NCBI GenBank assembly: GCA_037447655.1
Contig: JBBHKE010000906.1
Span: forward strand, 1-62,000
DNA length: 62,000 bases
Source: Zygnema cylindricum
Lineage: Eukaryota; Streptophyta; Zygnematophyceae; Zygnematales; Zygnemataceae
Reading direction: 5' to 3'
How positions within the stretch are numbered: the first letter of the stretch is position 1; each line of letters begins with the position of its first letter. Position numbers and translations under genes: made by a program. The notes below the pieces were generated by a model that did no database searches, was not told the origin of the DNA, and worked only from the letters and a program-made list of their open reading frames with translations. Shown here in pieces: positions 24,560-36,923 of the stretch.

Positions 24560-24880
24560 ACAGTAGTAAAAGTCATCGTGGTGGTGTGGCCGGTGCGTTT
24601 TTTTTTTTTTTTTTTTTTTTGCCCCTTTTTCCTCATCATCCGCCTGTTTGCAACTGATCTCAAACACGAGTCTCCCCTCGACTATGTCTATTTGTGCCTT
24701 TTAAGCATCTTTCTTCTGTAATATACGTTCTTGACCAGTTCGCTCCACTTCTTTAATGATCCTTATTATTTTCCCGACTATTTTAGTGATTTGTTCTCTT
24801 TCGATCGGTTCTATTCCTCGCTCTTTTTTTTTCTCAAAGCGCTTCCCTCTAATTTTCCACGTGGTCATTTTTTCTCTTGC
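24560..24880 (-). pseudogene. Fragment of the Harbinger Myb-like gene
   Basis: The minus strand reads MFEISCKQADDEEKGAKKKK, matching FEISWQADDEEKRA in the copy at 19585. The following DNA matches 16540-16760: GTTCGCTCCACTTCTTTAAT with TTCGGTCCACTTTCTTAATG, and ATTTTCCCGACTATTTTAGTG with GTTTTCCCGACTATTTCATC. A 22-base T run (24599-24620) lies inside. A third, solo copy of the same gene fragment. Confidence 0.75.
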
Positions 24881-25229
24881 AAGGACTTTATTCTTAGAGC
24901 TTGGTTTGGGGTAACCCTATTCTTTCAATTGTGCGTATCACGCCTCCCCAATTCACCACTGCCCTCAGGTTCAAGCTTGGCCTCACCTGTCCCCGCCTTT
25001 ACTTGGCTCCTTGGTTTACTGTTGCGGCCATTGCTTCCGAGGGGAGACATTACGCTCATCAAGAGGTTTCACATATTGTTCTTTTGCAACGAATCGATAT
25101 TGATATTATTATTGATATTGTTCTTGTGTTCTTTTGTTCTTTGGTTGTTCTTTTGCCCCTTGTATCTTGGTGACATTTTCTTGGAGAACCCTACTTTGGT
25201 TACATTTATTCGTTAGATGAAAATATTGC

Positions 25230-25610
25230 AATGGTCGCTCATGAAGCTGTTAAGAAGAAGCATACTTATGCATGCTGCTATGTTCCTAACTTCATTCTGA
25301 CGTGGTGGAGATAATGCGGTTGTTTGGGAATTGCTTTGAACAAGTTCCTCAATAATTGTGGTCGACATTTTAGCGAGAGAAGAGGCCATGCGAGTGCAAT
25401 TGAAGTCCTGCTTTGGCCATTACTTCTTTTTATTATCAGCAATTTATATGTGGTTTTTTGTGTGTGCAAGTTTCTATCCTTCCGGATCTACTGTTGTTGA
25501 TTTAGTTTATTGGCTTGCTATGAAATTTCTCCAGAATGCAATATGGAGACTAGGGGGATTTTGGCGTTGCTTTCAATGCTTCTTTAGTGAAGTTTAAGTC
25601 AAGTAGTTAT
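25230..25610. repeat. Diverged dispersed repeat, copy 2
   Basis: Partner of 235-660 (see that entry). It starts just downstream of the Myb-like fragment, so the repeat may be another part of the same or a related element. 25620-27000 holds no feature I can support. Confidence 0.5.
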
Positions 25611-27004
25611 ATTTCGGATACTGCATCTTGTTGTTGTTTTAGAGCTTATCGTACCTTTCATTGACTTTGGTCAGTTTCTTTCGTCCTGTTTACACATTTG
25701 GTTACTTTCATCTGTATTCGCTTTCTCAATTTCACCTTTTTACATTTCCTTATATTTTCCCTTGTACTTTGGTCATTTACCATCGTGCTTTCTTAACAAA
25801 GTTTATATTCATGCTTGGCCTTGATACTTTTGGAAATCGACACTGCCATTCGAATATTGCTCAAAAGCGTATTTGGACAACAACGTTAGCTTGTGGGAAA
25901 AAGCAACCATTCCACCAGATTCAAATATTCATCCTCTTGTTATTTTGACACCATACATCGATTGAGGATCATAGTACATAATTGCTCGAATTTGAAATTC
26001 TCACATTGTGCTAAAATTCACACACCATTCATACACTTCTTTCATTTTTCGTTGGTAAGTTTCTCTCCGAGTATCATTTTTAAAGTAAAACTTTGGCATA
26101 CACATATTGTTGAAAATCCTCGATTGCAATACTGAGCTACTACACTGTGTATTCTTATTAATGTCAATGTTTTACTTACCACTTTAGTCAACTTTCCTCC
26201 TAACACACAAGTCCGGTCCTCATTTCGAGTACACTAGTCAAAAGGTAAATTAACCATCTTTTCGTCACAACCATTAGATTAATAATTTGAAATTCGTTCT
26301 CTTCAGAGTTTTAGAGCTTTCCTCGTCTCTATATTTTTTCTTAGTGAGAAACGAACACACAAGTGTGGTATAGCTTTGTCCTTAACCTAAACATCCTAGA
26401 AGACATAAGTGAACTCGTTGTATAATAAGCTTAATTTGATAATACGCTAAACAGCTATTAGAGTGAAAATATAATTAATACTGGGACCCTAAAAAACCCG
26501 TTTTCACTGTTGATTATTCTATTTTCAGTCCGAATGGAATGGATGATTGTGACCGCAAAACGAATTCGCATGAAGAGAAAAAGAAAAAAAATAGTAACGC
26601 TAAGTCATGTTCAGGGTGCAAAAATGACAGGCTGAATTAGTATTACTACAACTAATACTGATTTAGTGCAGTAGAATAAACAGCAAAATGACGGTTAAAA
26701 CGTCACACCAGTTTGAACTACAAAAAACCGAGACCACTACAAAAATACCAAATACTGAGCAAACAGGGCAAACTGAAGTCGTTCTTTAAAAGGGAAGCAC
26801 CGCTTGAGGCTTTGAGACAGACCAGATCAAGAAAGAAAGAGAAGAAAAAACTGAGATTGCCTCAACTCACAGGGAGAAAACACTATCGAAATTTTGTGAT
26901 TGTGCTTTCCTTTTGAGTAATTATACAATTTGAAACAAATTTGTGAGAGAAAAATTACTTCGGAATTGAAGCACTCGATAAAAAAAACTACAACATGTTA
27001 GGAT

Positions 27005-27215
27005 TAGTCCTAAATCAAAACCAGTGTTAAACTAGACTCCATCAAAACCAGTTTCAACAAAAAAAATACCAGTCCCTATCGAAACAAGTATCTACCAAAA
27101 CCGGTCTCAAAAAATCGGTCTCGAAAACTGGTCTCAAAAACCGGTCCCAAAAAACAGTCTCAAAAACCAGTCTCTATCCCATACAAATCTTCTCCATCAA
27201 AACCAGTCTCACTTC
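27005..27215. repeat. Degenerate minisatellite with unit AAAACCAGTCTCA
   Basis: About ten variants of AAAACCAGTCTCAAAAA (CCAGT/CCGGT) occur in 210 bp, several directly abutting at 27105-27180. Confidence 0.75.
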
Positions 27216-27808
27216 ACTATCAAAATTTCCTGATACTCGACTTCGACGAAGTTTCTCCATTACCTTTCCATATGCCTCTCAAAAAGTAAAAAAACCCATA
27301 GCATCATGATCATTGACGCGTAGATGATGGTTTATTCGAAATAAAAATGTTTTTTTTTTGTTTCCTGCTATCCGCATTAATAAGCTGTTCAAGAAAAATC
27401 TATTTTACATAGCTTTTTTGCCAAACTTCGAGGAGCTTTCTAACAACCCCGAGATAAAATCAAAGCTCCTAAAAACAATTCCTTTTAGAGCAGACCTACA
27501 AATAACATTTGTGTATGGTACACACTAAATAAGCGATAACTTTTTTAAGTTTTAATGCTATCAACAAAATGCCCTGTTCGCAGTAAACATATCTATAGGT
27601 CACACTAAACAAACAAATGTTCTTGTATGTCTGCAATAAAAGGAAAACCTGCGTTGAAACTAATGAGAGGGATTGGCACACCGAGAGACGTATAGACTTA
27701 AAAGCTGATAAGATATGAAAAGCCATTTGGCAAAAAAGACTTACACATAGTAAACGATACTGGAACAGAAAAGACCTTGATTGGATGAGAAGCAGTTGTC
27801 ATTGTTTT

Positions 27809-30594
27809 TCATGCTGCCATGGCCTCGAGAGAGAAACACTCTTTCCCGCGAAGCAACTCCACCTGCAGATCAACTTGGGGACAATTTTGCTCCAAGTATT
27901 CGTGCATTGGAGCTTGAATCCATGCATAGCTTTCTTTCGTTAAACAGCGAATCACAAGGCGTTGCAACTCACTGCAAAAACGAAGAGTGGAAATACAGCA
28001 AAAAGGAAAAAACAGCACATAAAGACGAGCATAAGATGACATCGGTCTGTATAAACTGACAGCTTTCATTTCGATGAAGCTGCATAAGACAACTTTCGGT
28101 TGTTTGTATTGGCAAGGTGAATTAGATTGAATAACTCAATATATACAAATAAAAAAGTGCCATATCTGGAAAGATAACTAAACCGAAGATCGCTATGCGT
28201 TAATAACACTAATTCAGTGCCAGTTTCGTCAATATTATTAACTGAAATCCTTAACACTAACATTTTACGCAGTTGACAACCATCCAAAATTCTCGGACCT
28301 AAATCAAAACTGATAATTTTTAGCAACAATGGACATTTACGATAAAACAATTTCAGCCAAAAATGAACAGATGAAAAAAAATTCTAAACCAAATTAGCGA
28401 AGAGAGCCCCTTTACTGCTTGAGTAAAACTACAAACAAAAAGCATCTCTCAAATAAGTGCCACCGCTCAGGTTTTCAATCTGATTTTGGCAGAAAAACCT
28501 TATGATATACAGTAACAATGAATTAAGCAGCTCAAACAAACAGAACCAAGTTTCTTACAACTCTAAACAAATGAATTTCAAAGCCAAATAATAGCAAAAC
28601 TCCAAGATAAGTGGATAAGGGCAGCACACACGACAGTGAAATACTTCCTGAACAAAAAGAACGAAACTGACAACCTATCATAAACCACAACAAAATTCAC
28701 ACGACAAAATAGCCACAAGGACCTAACAGTTGTAAACATAAAATAGCCGATGCACATCATTTTACCTGCATCGCAAGACGAGGTCGTGCAAAAGATAGAG
28801 AGCTGCAAATTGGGGCATTCCAAAATCAATTTGGATCTCCTGTAGCCTGCCCCACTCGAAATGTGACCATTTCACTTCACCTTTTCCTCTAAGCAAAGCC
28901 TCCCACAAGTCTTTTCCGATGCTCATTGACTGCAAATCCGGAATTTCCATGGCCATTTCAAAAACATTTGTGGGGAGAACAGGTGGCACAACATTCACTC
29001 GCAAAGATCGCAAAACATCTCCTGCTGTCCTCACCATAGAGAGGGCGGAATTAAAGTAGCCAATGGAAGTGGCGTCTATCTCAATTTCTTTGAGCCTGGT
29101 AGCTCCTACGATGTGTAACTCCTCTCGGTGTTCCATGCTCCCACATTCTCTCATTCTCAGTACCTCCAAACAGCTCCCTGTTTCAATCAAAACTGCCATC
29201 AAGGGCTTCACGTGCTCAAAATCGAACACTTCCAGTTTCGGCATTGTGAGCTTGAGAGCTCCCATACGCACTTTACTTAGGCAAAGCACTTTTAAGCTTT
29301 CCGAAGATAAAGAATATGATGATGCTGTGATTTCAGGGGCATCCATGGCTGACAAGTAGAGCTGTGACAGATTACAGCAACCGGCCAGAATTGAGTTAAG
29401 AGCCCCAGATCCAGGAGCTGCTGGAGGCATAGTAATATGAAGGACCGTAAGGGACGGCAGAAAAAAGGAAACTCCAAAAGACTGGACAGAGACTCTGCTT
29501 ACAAAGACTCGCTGCACTTGTCCTCCTTCTAATTCACGTAACATTTCAGTCAATGAGAGCTGGTATTTCTTTGGCAAAGATGAGCTACGTTGTGTGATCT
29601 TTTCTCCTGTATCATTCAAATTGCCATTACTTCCTCCTTCAGTATCTCCACTTTGAGGAGAATTTGCCCTTGGTGTGTTCGGTTCACTGCTACTCCTTCC
29701 CCTTGCAAAAATATTGATGGCGGCAAGAGTTGAGGTTAAATTTGAGATTCTACTGCTATTGCTGTTCCCCTCGCCAGAAGAGTTTGAAACTGAATTTGAA
29801 CTGTTAAACGCAAAAAAATCACCACTGCTCCCGGCTCTTCGAAGATAGTTGTAAGCGCCGCGCAACGGACTGCCTCCTCTAGAAGATGAGGCGGAAGAAG
29901 CAGCAGAAGAAGAACAAGGGGCAATCCCAGTCATGGCTCCAGTATCTCTAAGAAGAGAAAGGTCTGCACTTCCACCAGCTTTTTGCAACCGCGGAAATGG
30001 CATCGACATACTGAGATCACAGCTTCCCCCTGACCTTCTTAAAACATTTGAAGAAGCGCCCCTTGCTTTAGATATTAAATTAGCAAGACTGCTGAACTTC
30101 CTCCGTGACACCTCAGCATCGTCCACCGAATTAGAACCGCCTACGTCACTTTGTCCTCTTTCTGCCGCCATTTCTGCTTCAGGAGTAAACCGGAAGTTGT
30201 CAAAATGAAGAACTTGCAGAGTAGGTTGGAGATGCCGCAACCATGGCAGAACAGTTGAGGATGGAAAACCAGTCCAGCGAGCAGACGGATGACGTGGAGG
30301 GAGGCTTTCATCCGTACAGAAAATCTCAAGAGAGGTAAGCGTCTGCGTCCTGCAGATTGCGGATGTGAGGAAGGTGTCTGCAGAAGCTCCCAGCCATGAG
30401 CTGTCACAGAGGTTCTGTGCTCCTAGATTCATATCCGAAGCAACTCGTGAGAACCAAAAACGAAGAGATTCCACTCGACGGCCTGCTGCCAAAAAAGCAC
30501 GGCACACAGCCATGGCTCGACAAGTGTCACGCGCTGAGGGGAGGAGCGCGAGGATGCGAGCGAGCACATCTGGCGGCAGGTCAGCTGCTGCCAT
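27809..30594 (-). CDS. F-box/LRR protein, two exons: complement(join(27809..27971,28766..30594))
   Basis: F-box proteins are the substrate receptors of SCF (SKP1-cullin1-F-box) ubiquitin ligases. The predicted 663-residue protein opens with an F-box (LPPDVLARILALLPSARDTC, about residues 6-45). LRR-like strands follow at about 85-135 (LTSLEIFC, LQVLHFDNF), then a Ser/Gly/Asn-rich, probably disordered insert at about 145-330. A second LRR region runs from about 365 to 650 (LTVLHITMP, LSQLYLSA, LKVLCLSKV, LEVLRMREC, LVLRC, LQRLVIRCL). The long ORF runs to a TAA that is part of a splice donor (TGCAG then GTAAAATG at 28765). The acceptor TTTTTGCAG (ends 27972) restores the frame, completes the last LRR and ends at TGA 27809. 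Start: first Met, 30594. No lesion seen. This is the best intact gene of the window; its target is unknown. Confidence 0.88.
27972..28765 (-). other. Intron of the F-box/LRR gene
   Basis: Phase-2 GT-AG intron of 794 bp. Donor CAG|GTAAAA, acceptor TTCGTTTTTGCAG preceded by a T-rich stretch. The join leaves a continuous LRR, supporting the model over the unspliced 610-residue ORF. Confidence 0.8.
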
Positions 30595-30597
30595 AGG

Positions 30598-30640
30598 TAT
30601 TGATATGATATTGATATTGATTTTGATATTGATACTGCTA
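30598..30640. repeat. (TATTGA)n microsatellite at the F-box gene 5' end
   Basis: ATTGATATTGATTTTGATAT-type hexamers directly abut the proposed start codon of the F-box gene and would lie in its 5' untranslated leader. Confidence 0.85.
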
Positions 30641-30826
30641 CTGAAAAGAAGTTTCCTACTTCGTCCTCTCCACTTGACGTGGTTAATGGTCCTTCAATAA
30701 TTGGTTTTGGTTGATAAATAGTATTGGTTGCTTCCTGAGGATTAATCCATTATCTGATTCCCGACCACTACAGTACTGTAGTTGTTGCAGCTTGCTGATT
30801 GGTCCTCACCACTTGATGGCTACTGG

Positions 30827-31699
30827 TTAAGAGTCCAGTGAAAAATGATCTTGGCTGCTTGCAGCCTGATCAATCCAAAATGCCAGCCTCGTGCCTTTGC
30901 TTGATTGTAAACTATCTGCTCCTTGATTAAATATACACTTTTTAAATTTTTTAATGATGTTGTTCTGCTGCTGAATTGTGTTGCCTGCAATGCCAAACAT
31001 ATATGCTATATCTGCTTTTCGGTATGTTTGTCGCATCAACCTCTGCTGCTCCTCTGCGGAAAAATTATCTTTCACAACTGAGCTATGAAACGACCTACTG
31101 CTGTAAATACTGGAAGAAAACGGCTGTAGCAATTGTGTATATTGCAATGTCTTCCTGCAGCCAGTTCTGAAGTAACTACAGTAGAGTACTGTACTGTAGC
31201 TGCCTGCAGTAACCGTACGTTGGAATGGACAGCTGAAAATACTTGAGAGTTCGAAACTTCCAACATCCGGGGTTCGGAAATAGGGACGGCAGGGAACCAG
31301 AGAAGTCCTAAATCCTAACGGGTGAACACAGGACCAGTTGCCACGAGGCACACCATTACTAGGCGAACGGATAGCTTGATGAGTGGAAAGGACGATTCTG
31401 CGAAGGTAAAGCGATAGAATCGACGGCGGATGGAACGTGAGCAGGCATGATTGTTGACAGGAGAAGATTCGAACACGGAGATATGGCTGATCGGGAGAGT
31501 GGCGGCCGGCCCGGCCGGCCTGTAACGGTGCGATCGTACGGCTGATTTTTAAGGAATGATTAGCAGGGCGGTCGGACAAAATATGTGTCCAACAGTCTAC
31601 GATATTGTGGTTAGCGCCAGACGGATAGAAACGGTATGGAAAGTACGACATCTGTAGGTACATAACTAGATAGCGTACGTTTTTACAAAGATTTACCAT
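30827..31699 (-). other. 290-codon open frame of doubtful coding status
   Basis: No family is recognisable. One stretch (YSSRSFHSSVVKDNFSAEEQ, about 31050-31110) resembles the cleavage region of a mitochondrial presequence followed by an acidic helix, so an exon could be hidden here. The rest has irregular composition and many CGTACG and CTGTAC words typical of the surrounding non-coding DNA. It lies head-to-tail upstream of the F-box gene and overlaps its likely promoter. Confidence 0.2.
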
Positions 31700-32439
31700 C
31701 TTCTATGTTTTCTTGAAAATTCATTGAAAGGTCGACCTTTCGGAGAGTTTGAAAAGTTGGAAATTACGGACTTGTACGGTACTGTACCAGACTAATAACC
31801 TTGACCGGGAAGTGCCAGGCGGGATGTCGGCGGGTTATCGCATTGGTTGAGGATTACGAAATTTTATCCTTCGAGATCTACAGTACAGTATCGTTCGAGA
31901 TTTATCCTTGGTGATTTATTTTTCGAGATTTCTCCGTCATAGGCGTGCGGCCACCTGGGCGACTCGCGAACCAGCTGACCACGGAACGGAGGCCGAACGA
32001 CATGGAGAGTTCATGTTTCTGTTGTTGTCGGCACATGATAGGACGGGATTTTAAAAACGGGAAAGGACAATCGCGAACGTCAATTTGGTTGGGCGCAAGC
32101 GCAAACGTCAACATGTGCAAAAACCAAAAAGTATAACAAAATATGTCCACAATTGCAAGGTTCAGTTCAGACTAGGTTTGACAGTACAGCTGGGTCAAAT
32201 TTTGACGGCCGATTCATTGACTCGCTTTGACCTGTGAAGAATTGTGATTTATCAAGCACCCGGCTCGATTTTTACCCGCAGCTGTAAATGACGGCCGTCG
32301 TGTGAAGGCAACAATCGACCCGGCCGTCCAAATGTTACCGTTAAGTAAATTGTCGGGATCGCATGGAGGAGCCACTAAGTTCACGTGAAAGCAACATTGT
32401 AAGACTTCTTTTCAAAAGTTTTTTAAGGTTTTTAAGAAT

Positions 32440-32870
32440 TGAAGCTCAGGTACCTTCTCCTACAATTAGGCTAAACTAAAACCTTTTCCATCTAATGAAG
32501 AATTGGACCATAGGCAAGCTGTTTTCCCTAATACTAGAGAAGAATGGGGCACAAGCAAGCACCATTTCCCACAATGCGTCAAGAATTGGACCTTTTGTTA
32601 CAATGAAGTATGAATCGTACACACTCATGCACCTTTTCCGACAATTAGACTAAAATCAAAGCATAACTAAAGGTAAATTTATTTACAACAATGTCGAAAT
32701 TGGATCTTTCACTACAATTAGGCAAACGCCCGAGCACCAGCGGGTACCTTTTTATATATGTGGGCTATAATTGAAGCACGACCCTGCTCCATAATTTAAT
32801 TAGGTTAGATGTTCCGCACATGCATGCAACTTTTCCTACGGCTAAGGAAGAATCAGACATAGTTTGTGAT
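32440..32870. repeat. Degenerate ~60-bp tandem repeats
   Basis: Variants of CACCTTTTCCTACAATTAG and of AAGAATTGGACC alternate five or six times (near 32450, 32500, 32565, 32630, 32690 and 32830). No coding potential. 31700-32430 and 32880-33930 hold nothing else I can support. Confidence 0.5.
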
Positions 32871-34013
32871 TTGCGACGGTGTGTTACGTGTATTAACAGC
32901 TGTAATGTACATGTAGTACAAAAAATTAGAAACCCTCCTCAAGGTAAGTCGAAGTGAATGTTTGTGTGTTTAATTTTTCGTCAACACACAAATCCAAAGA
33001 ATGTCGGGGATAGTTTGCCTTCGTTTAACAATTGACAATGCAAAGTGTTTTTTTACGATTTATCCGCCTACAAGCTTGTGGCTCTAGTCTCTACAAACTA
33101 GTGGAAATCATGATAATAACCTAAGTAAATAGTGTAACGGTAGATCGTGCACCCATAAGCGGCAACAAACAATAAGTAAAACGAATGACAACTACCATAA
33201 CCAACTGCATGAGAGATGACATGTATCGATTGATCGACTTGATTTGACGTTGCGACGAACGTGTAATATGATACAACAAATTACAATCCGCTAACTTTTA
33301 TTTTTCCAAAGATTTTTATTAAATCATAATTATTAAGTCCATAAGCCCGCAATATCAAACGCTCGATCTCTTGGATGAGTGGCCGAGGAAACAAAAACAT
33401 GATGAGGAAGAAAAAGTGGCATCTTAATGGCCCAAAACGCTAACAGTTTCCTTTTTAAAAACATAAAACAACACCACTTTCTCCGTCGATGCCTCTCCCT
33501 TCCAATTTCCCACTCCCTTTTCCCACTCCTACCTGAAAATAATGAAACCTCTATTGGTATGTTAAAGTGCTTTGATTTTTTCTTTTGTTGGCTATCTGTG
33601 CCCGAGAGAATAGAATTGTATATACCAAGAAATTAGGTAGCCGTGTTGGAAGTGTTAGAAAAATGTATGATATCGACAATGTCAGTAAACAACCTCACAA
33701 AAAAATGTAACCCCTTCCACGTCACAAATATACATAGTTGTCTAAAAATGTCACTAATTATTTTTGTATATTGAAACACCCATTGAACAAGTACGGAAAA
33801 TCTTCTCTACAATACAAATTTTGTTTGCACATTCCTAATTCGCGTAAAAAAAAAAGGGGTACCAAAACCGAATTCCGTCAACTTGCAAACATCTTAACTG
33901 GACATCAAGAAAAATCAGTCACTATGAATATTTAAGTGTTGTGTATCGGTAAGGATTTGTCGATAACCGATATGGGCCTTTTTTAGTGTAGCCGATAATC
34001 GATATATTAGTAG

Positions 34014-34200
34014 TAGTGTTGGGTATCGAGGACCCATTGCCGATATTCGATATATATCGAATTTCATGTACCCGATATTCGATATATCGCTTCGATATAT
34101 CGAATTTCAAATTATCGCGATATATCGCCGATATATCGTATCGACGATATATCGAAAATGAAAATTTTACAATTTTTTTTCAAACCCCCCCGCGCTCAGT

Positions 34201-34241
<41 letters not shown>

Positions 34242-34458
34242 GGGGCAAAATATCTGTACGATTTTTCGTACGATTCTCCGTACTCTTTTTCGTACGGTTT
34301 TTCGTACTCTTACTGTACGGATATGCAATTTTTGCGATATATATCGCGATAATTTATGTTGGTCCCGGTACGATATATCGAGGAATCTGCTCGATCGATA
34401 TTCGATATATCGAATATCGAAATTATCGCGATATGAAACTACCCAATACCCAACACTA
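34014..34458. mobile_element. Nested hAT MITE with 8-bp target duplication
   Basis: Terminal inverted repeats TAGTGTTGGGTAT and ATACCCAACACTA bound 445 bp. The flanking 8-mers are ATTAGTAG (34006-34013) and ATTAGTAC (34459-34466), 7 of 8 identical, which fits hAT transposition. Inside are many self-complementary CGATATATCG words and a run of 40 G. It sits within element B. Confidence 0.78.
34201..34240 (+). repeat. Uninterrupted run of 40 G
   Basis: Preceded by a C7 run (34185-34191), it lies in the middle of the hAT MITE. Such a run is prone to length error in both replication and sequencing. Confidence 0.9.
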
Positions 34459-35278
34459 ATTAGTACAATATATCGTTATTGGTGTTATTGCTCATAAATA
34501 CCCGATATTTATCGGTTATTATTGGCGATAACGCCGATATCGATAGCTATCGGCGATATATATACGGACTGTACAGATAAATGTACGGCCAGTATACTCA
34601 ACTTTACGTGCTATTCCCCGGACGCGCCGCGGACTCCCTTCCCCCCGATTTCGGTATAAAATCACGATATTTTCTTCATTATTTCTAATTTAAGGGGGTT
34701 TTACTTTGGTACCCTTTCCAAAATGTCCTTTTGACTGTTATTTTGTTATAAATTGCAGTTAATTGCGGCAGTCTGACAGCTTTGTTCGTCTGCTTTGTTC
34801 GTCTGCTTTCGTCTGTTCGTTTGGTTTTCGAAAAAGTTTTATTTTACAAATTTACAATATGTTTTATTTTTTTTCGTTTCGGTACTATAATTTTAGAACT
34901 ATAAACTATTATTTTAAGTTTGTCAACGTTTATGTGCCGTTCTATCCGTAATATATTCCAGTTAAACAGCGCACGGGACAAATTATTACATGTGGCATAC
35001 CACGCTATATAAAGTCACAATATAATACAGTATATTATAAAGTACTATTGTATGCATACTATATTTTGTTAAGTTATCGCCAATATGGAATTTGTTGGTC
35101 TCGTACCGATATATCGGGACCTCTGACCGTTCGATAAACAATAACTATCAGTATCGGTGTTATCGCGATATTTTTTTTACCGATACACAACACTGCAATC
35201 ATTCTACCGGGGTGCCAAGAGCGCATTATATCGCTGACATATCGATACGTTTCGCATTACTAACATTTGATACACTTA

Positions 35279-35972
35279 GGGTGAACTTCCATTAGAGGAA
35301 AAGTGGGGTTGTTTACTGGATGCTGTACGAATTCGTACAGATTCGTACCTTTTTTTTTTTTTATCAGACGAAACATGTCTACTGGATGGCTCCAATATTA
35401 TAGGCGTAAATTTCGACCGTTGGATTTTTCACTTTTTTAGATTCGCGAAGCAATCACGCACGTCGTCCAGTGTGAAGAGACTCTCCTCGGGAGGAGAGTT
35501 TCTTCACACTGGTCGCGTACCATTGGTACACGTGAAAATTAGAAAAAAAATCCAGCACGAACAGGCAATGTGAATCGAACACGTCGTACACGCCATGTGC
35601 CTTCCGCCACCGTGTATGAAGGTCGACCGAAATATCTTCGCACGCTCCTTCTGACATCCGCTGGCCTTAAAAGTTTGCGGCGCCTTTTTGACATTCCGTT
35701 CCGAAATTTTGATTTTCAATTTCAAAATTAGAATCTGGTCGCAAAGTTTTCGTACGAGTCATTAACTACCTCCACCCGTACAAATATTACGTACAGATTT
35801 TCAGCTTTAAGAATATTTTTAGATTTTAAGAATCTGAAAACTAGCGTACGTGGCGCCAATCATAATTGAGAAACGATGTCTACTGGCACGACATAATGGA
35901 AGGCCGTGCCAGTAAACATTAGAAATAGACGTATCCGCATGTTTACTGGGACCGCCTAATGGAGAACAGGCC
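35279..35972. mobile_element. Harbinger-type non-autonomous element F, copy 1
   Basis: Aligns along its length with 37620-38350 (copy 2). The left end GGGTGAACTTCCATTAGAGG and the right end (inverted) GGCCTGTTCTCCATTAGGCG are diverged versions of copy 2's ends. It is preceded by TTA and followed by TAA, not identical, and the TAA is shared with element G next door. It contains a 22-bp-arm hairpin at 35467-35512. No coding capacity. Confidence 0.75.
35467..35512. repeat. Hairpin inside element F copy 1
   Basis: Arms of 22 bp with one mismatch (G/T pairing in RNA) and a 2-base loop. The left arm reads CCAGTGTGAAGAGACTCTCC then TC. See copy 2 at 37836. Confidence 0.85.
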
Positions 35973-35975
35973 TAA

Positions 35976-36923
35976 GGGTACGTCCCCATGTAATCGGTAC
36001 TTTGATAAAGTATTTTGGACTGTAGTAAGGATTCTCCGTACTACTTTGAAGAGCCTCCCTATGTCCGAAAATGAAATCGGAACTTTATAATGTGACGGTT
36101 GTAGACGTAGGTACAACTTGTGACGATTGAAGGCGACACCGAAACTTCCGACGATTAGTGACGCCAACAAAAACAGCGACAGTGGTAACGTCTAGATTTT
36201 TGTTAAATCGTAGATGTTTAGGGTTTGGTGAAATTGTGACGTCACGCTCACTTGTGACAACGTCGACGTCACTGATTCAATAACTTTCTGCCATGGTTTT
36301 CCGATTTCGTTTTTTCTACTTTTCTCGCTCGACTTGCCATTAAAAAAAAACCTAAAAATTGTCAAAAATAATAATTTTAAAATATCTTTCATTTTATACC
36401 AATATTGTCGTGTCTCATTCTGCTTAGTGTGAGATGAAAGCGATAGTGTGAGAGGGAGAGGGGAGAGGCGACCACGGCGCAAAATTTTGCAAAGGACCCC
36501 ATGAATGAAAGTGGAGGTCCGAGACCCCTGCAGATTTTTTTCCGTACATGCGCGTGACGGGCACGAAGAAAAATAGCGAGGACTCTCCCTCGTCCTTAAA
36601 TTTTCACATTCTTGTGGCGCGTGCGTGGGTCATTTTCCATTCGCTGTTTGTGCGGTACTTGAACTAAAATCACCTCCTCGAGGTGATTTTGGATGAAGTT
36701 TTTTTTTGGGCTTGATTCTCTTGCCCGGGGGTCGAGAAGGAGAAAACGCCAAAATGCGTTCACATGACGACAAACACGCCGTACATCCAAAGTATGAATT
36801 GACGTATACTTTACTTTGGTAAAAATGATTTTTTCGTACGGCTAAAGTTTTTGTCAAAGTTCCCTGAATTTTAGGGCAAAAAGACAGAGAAAAGTAGATA
36901 CTTTAATACATGGGGACGTACCC
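35976..36923. mobile_element. Harbinger-type non-autonomous element G
   Basis: Terminal inverted repeats GGGTACGTCCCCATGTA (35976) and TACATGGGGACGTACCC (ends 36923) are flanked on both sides by TAA (35973-35975, 36924-36926). A 3-bp TWA duplication and G-rich ends are typical of PIF/Harbinger (Tourist-like) elements. The interior is non-coding, with a short hairpin AAAATCACCTC/GAGGTGATTTT near 36667. Confidence 0.8.

Larger units (their letters stand above)
33935..35195. mobile_element. Non-autonomous hAT-like element B
   Basis: Ends are inverted repeats: AGTGTTGTGTATCGGTAA at 33935 and its reverse complement TTACCGATACACAACACT at 35177-35194. Such AGTGTTG ends are common in hAT elements, but the flanking 8-mers match only about 5 of 8. 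The interior is rich in CGATATATCG palindromes and codes for nothing. It contains a second element at 34014-34458. Its right 130 bp recurs at 55850-55986. Confidence 0.6.

Noticed and set aside
34016-34459. 147-codon frame through the G run with a poly-Gly stretch
   Set aside because: Lies within a MITE and depends on the homopolymer length; not a gene.
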